Source: Micromonospora_G sp040676775 (GTDB taxonomy: Bacteria; Actinomycetota; Actinomycetes; Mycobacteriales; Micromonosporaceae). Taken from it: a stretch of DNA of 64,000 bases. Under the pieces are notes generated by a model. It saw nothing but the letters and a program-made list of their open reading frames with translations. It ran no database searches and had not been told where the DNA came from. Within the stretch, counting starts at the first letter, position 1, and every line of letters begins with the position of its first letter. Location of the stretch: NCBI RefSeq assembly GCF_040676775.1, contig NZ_JBFAPP010000006.1, forward strand, positions 310,001 to 374,000, written 5' to 3'. Position numbers and translations under genes: made by a program. Positions 60,218 through 64,000 of this stretch are shown in pieces.

Positions 60218-61123
60218 GTGCGATCACACACCTCCACCCCCGCCCCCACCCGTACGAGATCCGCTCTTCTCGGGCTGGCCCGGTTCGCCGCGGCCGCGAC
60301 CCTGGTCGCGACCGGCCTTGTCGCGGTGCCGGGCGCCGCCCAGGCCGCCGGCCCGTACGAGCGTGGTCCGAACCCGACCAACGCGATCCTCGAAGCCAGC
60401 CGTGGCCCGTTCGCCACCTCCTCGCAGAACGTCTCCTCGCTGGTCAGCGGGTTCGGCGGCGGGGTCATCTACTACCCGACCAGCACCAGCGAGGGCACCT
60501 TCGGCGCCGTCGCGATCTCGCCCGGCTTCACCGCGAGCTGGTCGAGCATCAGTTGGCTCGGGCCTCGGATCGCCTCGCACGGCTTCGTGGTGATCGGCAT
60601 CGAGACGAACACGATCTACGACCAGCCGGCGAGCCGGGGCCAGCAACTGCTCGCCGCTCTTGACTACCTGGTCGAGGACAGCTCGGTGCGGACCCGGATC
60701 GACCCGAGTCGGCTCGCCGTCGCCGGTCACTCGATGGGCGGTGGCGGCTCGCTGGAGGCGGCTCGCAGCCGTCCGTCGCTCCAGGCGGCGGTTCCGCTCG
60801 CCCCGTGGAACGCGACCAAGAGCTGGTCGACGCTGCGGGTGCCGACGCTGATCATCGGTGGTGAAAGCGACACGATCGCCCCGGTGTCGTCGCACTCGGT
60901 GCCGTTCTACAACAGCATCCCGGCGTCGGCGGAGAAGGCGTACCTGGAGCTGAACAGCGCCAGCCACTTCTTCCCGCAGACCACCAACACGCCGACCGCG
61001 AAGCAGGCGGTGGCCTGGTTGAAGCGGTTCGTCGACGACGACACCCGGTACGAGCAGTTCCTCTGCCCGGGACCGTCCGGCACGGCGATCGAGGAGTACC
61101 GCAACACCTGCCCCAGTTCCTGA
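60218..61123 (+). CDS. secreted cutinase / PET-hydrolase-like esterase
   Basis: 301 residues from GTG 60218 (AAAGGGAG 9 bp upstream). Sec signal peptide cut after AQA near 43. The mature part is a compact alpha/beta hydrolase with catalytic Ser172 in GHSMGGGG, Asp218 in ESDTIAPV and His250 in SASHFFP, oxyanion residues in SPGFTAS and Trp197 in PLAPWN. Cys283 and Cys298 would form the C-terminal disulfide. This closely follows actinobacterial polyester cutinases (Thermobifida Cut2, leaf-compost cutinase), which also cleave PET. LCC has His after the Trp; here it is Asn198. A hairpin follows the stop. Confidence 0.93.
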   Translation: MRSHTSTPAPTRTRSALLGLARFAAAATLVATGLVAVPGAAQAAGPYERGPNPTNAILEASRGPFATSSQNVSSLVSGFGGGVIYYPTSTSEGTFGAVAISPGFTASWSSISWLGPRIASHGFVVIGIETNTIYDQPASRGQQLLAALDYLVEDSSVRTRIDPSRLAVAGHSMGGGGSLEAARSRPSLQAAVPLAPWNATKSWSTLRVPTLIIGGESDTIAPVSSHSVPFYNSIPASAEKAYLELNSASHFFPQTTNTPTAKQAVAWLKRFVDDDTRYEQFLCPGPSGTAIEEYRNTCPSS

Positions 61124-61169
61124 TCGCCACCACCGGCGGCGGTTGGCCCACGGCCGCCTCCGGTGGCGA
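61124..61169 (+). terminator. imperfect terminator hairpin after the esterase
   Basis: 17-base arms (61124-61140 and 61153-61169) pairing at 14 positions, starting right after the esterase stop codon. Confidence 0.6.
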
Positions 61170-61214
61170 CCGCGACCGCGCCGGGCTTCCGTCCGGCGCG
61201 GTCGTGCGTTTATA

Positions 61215-61231
61215 TTGCACCAACGATGCAA
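61215..61231. promoter_or_regulatory. TetR-type operator upstream of acyl-CoA dehydrogenase
   Basis: TTGCACCAACGATGCAA, a 17-bp pseudo-palindrome with identical 5-bp ends TTGCA/TGCAA, in an AT-rich patch 19 bp before the start. Acyl-CoA operons in actinobacteria are commonly repressed by TetR proteins at such sites. Confidence 0.6.
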
Positions 61232-61249
61232 ATACATGAGGAGAGAAGC

Positions 61250-62413
61250 GTGGGCGACGACTTCGCTGCCGCTGACCGGCTCCGCGACCGGGTCGCCGCG
61301 TTCCTCGGGCAGCACGACCCGCACGGCGACCGGATCGAGTTTCTGCGGGCCCGGTTCGACGCCGGCCTGGCCTGGGTGCACCACCCGATCGGACTCGGCG
61401 GCCTGGACGTGCCCCGGCACCTGCAACCGGTGGTCGACGCCGCGTTCGTGCTGGCCGGCGCACCGGACAACCAACCCCGCCGTAACAGCATCGGCCTGGG
61501 CATGGCCGCGCCGACCCTGCTCCGGCACGGCACCCCGGACCAGCACCACCGCTTCCTGCGGCCACTGTGGACCGGCGAGGAGATCTGGTGCCAGCTTTTC
61601 AGCGAGCCGGGCGCCGGGTCCGACCTGGCCGGCGTCACCACCCGGGCGGTACGCGACGGCGACGACTGGCTGGTCACCGGGCAGAAGGTGTGGACCTCGA
61701 TGGCACACCAGGCGCGCTGGGGGATCCTGCTCGCCCGTACCGATCCTGAGCTGCCGAAACACCGGGGAATGACGTACTTCGTCTGCGATCTTTCCGCACC
61801 GGGCGTGCAGGTGCGACCACTGCGGCAGCTCACCGGGGAGGCCGAGTTCAACGAGGTGTTCCTGACCGACGTACGACTGCCCGACTCGCTGCGGCTCGGC
61901 GCGGTGGGGGAGGGCTGGCAGGTGGCCCGGACCACGCTGATGAACGAGCGGGTCTCGATCGGCGGCGCCCCGATGGCCCGCGAGGGCGGCATGATCGGGC
62001 TGCTCACCCGTACCTGGCGGGAGCGGGCCGATCTGCGTACGCCGGGCCGTCACGACGAGATCCTGCGCCTCTGGGTACGCGCCGAGGCAGCTCGCCTCAC
62101 CGCGCTGCGACTGCGCCAGCAACTGGTGGCCGGCGAGCCCGGCCCGGAAGGCTCGGCGGTCAAGCTCTCCTTCGCCGGGCTGGCCCAGGCGATCAGCGGC
62201 ACCGAGGTCGAACTGCTCGGCGCCGACGGGCTGCGACACGACGACTGGTCGCTGCGCAGCCCGACCGAACCGGACCTGCTCGGCCGGGGTGCCACCTACC
62301 GCTACCTGCGGGCACGGGGCAACTCGATCGAGGGCGGCACCTCGGAGATCCTGCGCAACATCATCGCCGAGCGGGTCCTCGGCCTGCCGGCCGAACCTCG
62401 GGTGGACCGATGA
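61250..62413 (+). CDS. acyl-CoA dehydrogenase family protein
   Basis: 387 residues from GTG 61250 (AGGAG 7 bp upstream). Family marks: FLRARFDAGLAWVHHPIGLGG, CQLFSEPGAGSDLAGVTTRA (FAD site), DWLVTGQKVWTSMAHQARWGILLART, and the C-terminal SIEGGTSEILRNIIAERVLGLP. It removes two hydrogens from acyl-CoA to give the enoyl-CoA, passing electrons to ETF. It overlaps the second acyl-CoA dehydrogenase gene by 4 bases (ATGA), as in two-subunit enzymes for branched or ring-containing acids such as steroid side chains. Confidence 0.88.
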   Translation: MGDDFAAADRLRDRVAAFLGQHDPHGDRIEFLRARFDAGLAWVHHPIGLGGLDVPRHLQPVVDAAFVLAGAPDNQPRRNSIGLGMAAPTLLRHGTPDQHHRFLRPLWTGEEIWCQLFSEPGAGSDLAGVTTRAVRDGDDWLVTGQKVWTSMAHQARWGILLARTDPELPKHRGMTYFVCDLSAPGVQVRPLRQLTGEAEFNEVFLTDVRLPDSLRLGAVGEGWQVARTTLMNERVSIGGAPMAREGGMIGLLTRTWRERADLRTPGRHDEILRLWVRAEAARLTALRLRQQLVAGEPGPEGSAVKLSFAGLAQAISGTEVELLGADGLRHDDWSLRSPTEPDLLGRGATYRYLRARGNSIEGGTSEILRNIIAERVLGLPAEPRVDR

Positions 62414-63492
62414 CGAACCTGCGCTACGACGACACCGAAGAGGCGCTGCGTGCGACCGTACGGGCGCTGCTCCGGGCACACAGCCCGTGGTCGGCGGTGC
62501 TGGCGCGGGTCGACGGGGCCGAGTCGTACGACCCGGGGTTGTGGCGGCGGCTCGCGGTCGACCTGGGGCTCGCCGGGTTGGCCGTACCGGAGGCGCTGGG
62601 CGGGGCGGGCGCGGGTTTCCGCGAGGTGGCGGTGGTGCTCGAAGAACTCGGGCGGGCTGCCGCGCCGGTGCCGTACCTGGGTCACGCGGTCGCCGTACGC
62701 GCGCTGCTGAGCTGCGTCGAGACGAAGCTGCTGAGCGAGTTGGCGGCCGGTGAGCAGATCGCCGTGCTGGCGGTTCCGTTCGCCACCCCACCCGGACCGC
62801 TTCCGGAGCACGTGGTCGTCGACGGTGGGGACCTCACCGGGACCATCGTCGGGGTCGCGGACGCGCTGCCGGCGGGTCTGCTGCTGGTGCCGGCGACGGA
62901 CGGACTGTACCTGGTGGAAGCGGGCGGGCCGGGGGTGTCGAGGGTGCCGGTGGTCTCGCTCGACGCCACCCGGCAGCTCTGCGACATCGCGCTCGACGCT
63001 GCACCGGGCCGGCGGATCGCGACAGGTCACACCGCGATCGGAGCCGTCACCGACGCGCTCACCGCGGGTGCCGCACTGCTCGCCGCCGAGCAGGTCGGGG
63101 TTGCCCAGTGGTGCCTGGACACCACGGTCGAGTACGTGAGGCAACGACACCAGTTCGGTCGGCCGGTCGGCTCGTTCCAGGCGGTCAAGCACCGGCTCGC
63201 CGACGTGTGGGTGGGTGTGACCGAGGCCCGGGCGGTGGCCCGGTACGCGGCCGACTGCCTGGCCAGCGACTCCGTCGACACCCCGGTGGCGGCGGCACTG
63301 GCGCAGGCGTACTGCGGGGAGGTGGCGGTGACGGCGGCGCAGGAGTGCGTCCAGTTGCACGGTGGGATCGGCTTCACCTGGGAGCACCCGGCGCACCTGT
63401 ATCTGAAGCGGGCCAAGAGCGCGGCGATCGGCTTCGGCACCGCCGACCGGCACCGGGCAAAGCTCGCCACTCTGGTTGACCTGCCCGGATGA
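62410..63492 (+). CDS. acyl-CoA dehydrogenase family protein, partner subunit
   Basis: 360 residues starting in the ATGA overlap. N domain LRYDDTEEALRATVRALLRAHSPW; middle domain with AVPEALGGAGAGFREVAVVLEELG; C domain DTTVEYVRQRHQFGRPVGSFQAVKHRLADVWV split by conserved Arg/Gln, and QECVQLHGGIGFTWEHPAHLYLKRAKS. Divergent from the first gene, it most likely forms an alpha2beta2 dehydrogenase with it, as FadE pairs do. Only one of such a pair normally carries the full set of FAD ligands. A short dyad at 63508-63523 follows it. Confidence 0.87.
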   Translation: MTNLRYDDTEEALRATVRALLRAHSPWSAVLARVDGAESYDPGLWRRLAVDLGLAGLAVPEALGGAGAGFREVAVVLEELGRAAAPVPYLGHAVAVRALLSCVETKLLSELAAGEQIAVLAVPFATPPGPLPEHVVVDGGDLTGTIVGVADALPAGLLLVPATDGLYLVEAGGPGVSRVPVVSLDATRQLCDIALDAAPGRRIATGHTAIGAVTDALTAGAALLAAEQVGVAQWCLDTTVEYVRQRHQFGRPVGSFQAVKHRLADVWVGVTEARAVARYAADCLASDSVDTPVAAALAQAYCGEVAVTAAQECVQLHGGIGFTWEHPAHLYLKRAKSAAIGFGTADRHRAKLATLVDLPG

Positions 63493-63507
63493 CCGATGTG
63501 TAAACGG

Positions 63508-63523
63508 CTTAGCTACTGCTAAG
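63508..63523. promoter_or_regulatory. short dyad downstream of the ACAD pair
   Basis: CTTAGC-TACT-GCTAAG, a perfect 6-bp inverted repeat 16 bp after the stop codon. It could be a weak terminator or another regulator site in front of the transporter genes. Confidence 0.4.
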
Positions 63524-63545
63524 TAACAAGTACGCATCGAAGGTA

Positions 63546-63582
63546 TTGACGCCAGGTTTCGGAAACGTACACTCCGAGTGTA
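63546..63582 (+). promoter_or_regulatory. promoter with overlapping palindrome before the ABC gene
   Basis: TTGACG at 63546-63551 and TACACT at 63568-63573 (16-bp spacer). The -10 box is half of the perfect palindrome TACACT-CCG-AGTGTA (63568-63582), so a bound dimer would block the promoter. A TetR-like repressor is the probable binder; its gene is not in the window. Confidence 0.65.
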
Positions 63583-63612
63583 ATTAGTTCGGAGGCCGGA
63601 CGAGGGATGTTG

Positions 63613-64000
63613 ATGACGGAGCACGGGCTCGCGTTGCACGGCATCGGGGTGCGCTTCGGTGGGCTCACCGCCCTCGACGACGTCTCGCTACGAGTGCCCG
63701 CCGATCGGGTCGTCGGCGTGATCGGTCCCAACGGCGCCGGCAAGACCACCCTGTTCAACGTGGTCTGCGGACTCGTCCAACCGTCGAGCGGCACGCTGAC
63801 CCTCGACGGGCGACCGCTGCGCCCCCGCCCGCACCGGCTCACCCGCCTCGGCATCTCCCGCACCCTGCAGGGCGTCGGGCTCTTCGCGGGCCTGACCGTG
63901 CTGGAGAACGTGATGGCGGGTGCGACCAACTCGGCCAAGGCCGGCTTCGCGTCCGCCCTGTTCGGGCTGCCGCGCAGCGATCGTGACGAGCGCAGGCTGC
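63613..64000 (+). CDS. LivG-like ABC transporter ATPase, 3' partial
   Basis: The first 129 residues are visible; the frame runs off the window end. ATG 63613 is preferred over ATG 63607 because GAGGG sits 6 bp before it. Walker A GPNGAGKTTLF at 38-48 is intact, and GISRTLQGVGLFAGLTVLENVM is the LivG-type Q loop. The family drives branched-chain amino acid or other amide uptake. The N-terminal part LHGIGVRFGGLTALDDVSL is typical. Position after two acyl-CoA dehydrogenases suggests uptake of a related acid, but that is inference. Confidence 0.9.
   Translation, partial: MTEHGLALHGIGVRFGGLTALDDVSLRVPADRVVGVIGPNGAGKTTLFNVVCGLVQPSSGTLTLDGRPLRPRPHRLTRLGISRTLQGVGLFAGLTVLENVMAGATNSAKAGFASALFGLPRSDRDERRL

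Noticed and set aside
60224..62791. 855-residue minus-strand frame
   Set aside because: Antisense to the esterase and acyl-CoA dehydrogenases; no domain.

Overview
The window is about 70 percent G+C, uses GTG and TTG starts freely, and its proteins look like those of a filamentous actinomycete, most likely family Micromonosporaceae (Micromonospora or a close relative). Supporting signs are a SapB-type lanthipeptide locus, an ergothioneine operon, F420-type oxidoreductases, TAT-exported glycosidases and many divergent TetR/MerR/LuxR regulators. No rRNA, tRNA, CRISPR array, transposase or integrase was seen.

Region by region. 1-8.2 kb: 3' part of a sensor kinase, a DUF2087 protein, a luciferase-like oxidoreductase, an MFS efflux pump with its TetR regulator, a one-carbon folate pair (FchA-like cyclohydrolase plus FolD), and two unknown membrane proteins. 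8.2-15.2 kb: a PLP aminotransferase, two RamR-like regulators, and a SapB-type lanthipeptide pair on the minus strand (LanKC synthetase, then a 42-residue precursor too short for ordinary gene callers), followed by an FAD amine oxidase-like gene. 15.3-17.9 kb: a TetR/NTF2-like unit, a small membrane protein and a D-cysteine desulfhydrase-like enzyme. 17.9-24.4 kb and 32.8-37.6 kb: two blocks of cell-surface polysaccharide functions (LCP-like protein, WecA-like transferase, two NDP-sugar epimerases, nucleotide-sugar dehydrogenase; then a Wzz/BY-kinase, its phosphatase, a DUF4012 protein and an LPVTG wall protein). Between them lie a Ser/Thr kinase, the egtABCD ergothioneine operon, and a TMEM165/GDT1 cation exporter preceded by a likely yybP-ykoY (manganese) riboswitch.

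37.8-42.3 kb: a HAD-like protein, a sodium:solute symporter with a small membrane partner, and a MerR-controlled oxidoreductase/F420-PPOX pair. 42.3-43.9 kb holds the most interesting locus: a 32-codon gene whose product ends in YPYWFYGYEGN, with a strong Shine-Dalgarno sequence, then a perfect 14-bp intercistronic hairpin, then a cytochrome P450. This is the layout of P450-crosslinked aromatic RiPPs. 44.3-60.1 kb: a degenerate inositol-monophosphatase-like protein, three glycosidases (GH95, GH127 with LacI-type operators, GH42 with a DeoR regulator), a MerR-VOC fusion, SMI1/KNR4, DHFR-like and NUDIX genes, an HTH-TPR regulator divergent from a run of very small genes (one DivIVA-like), and a YciI protein. 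60.2-64 kb: a secreted cutinase/PET-hydrolase-like esterase, two acyl-CoA dehydrogenases and the start of a LivG-type ABC ATPase, cut by the window end.

Gene starts were moved from the longest frame to a downstream codon where a Shine-Dalgarno sequence or family alignment favoured it. Function calls come from motif and family recognition by reading; no database search was run.
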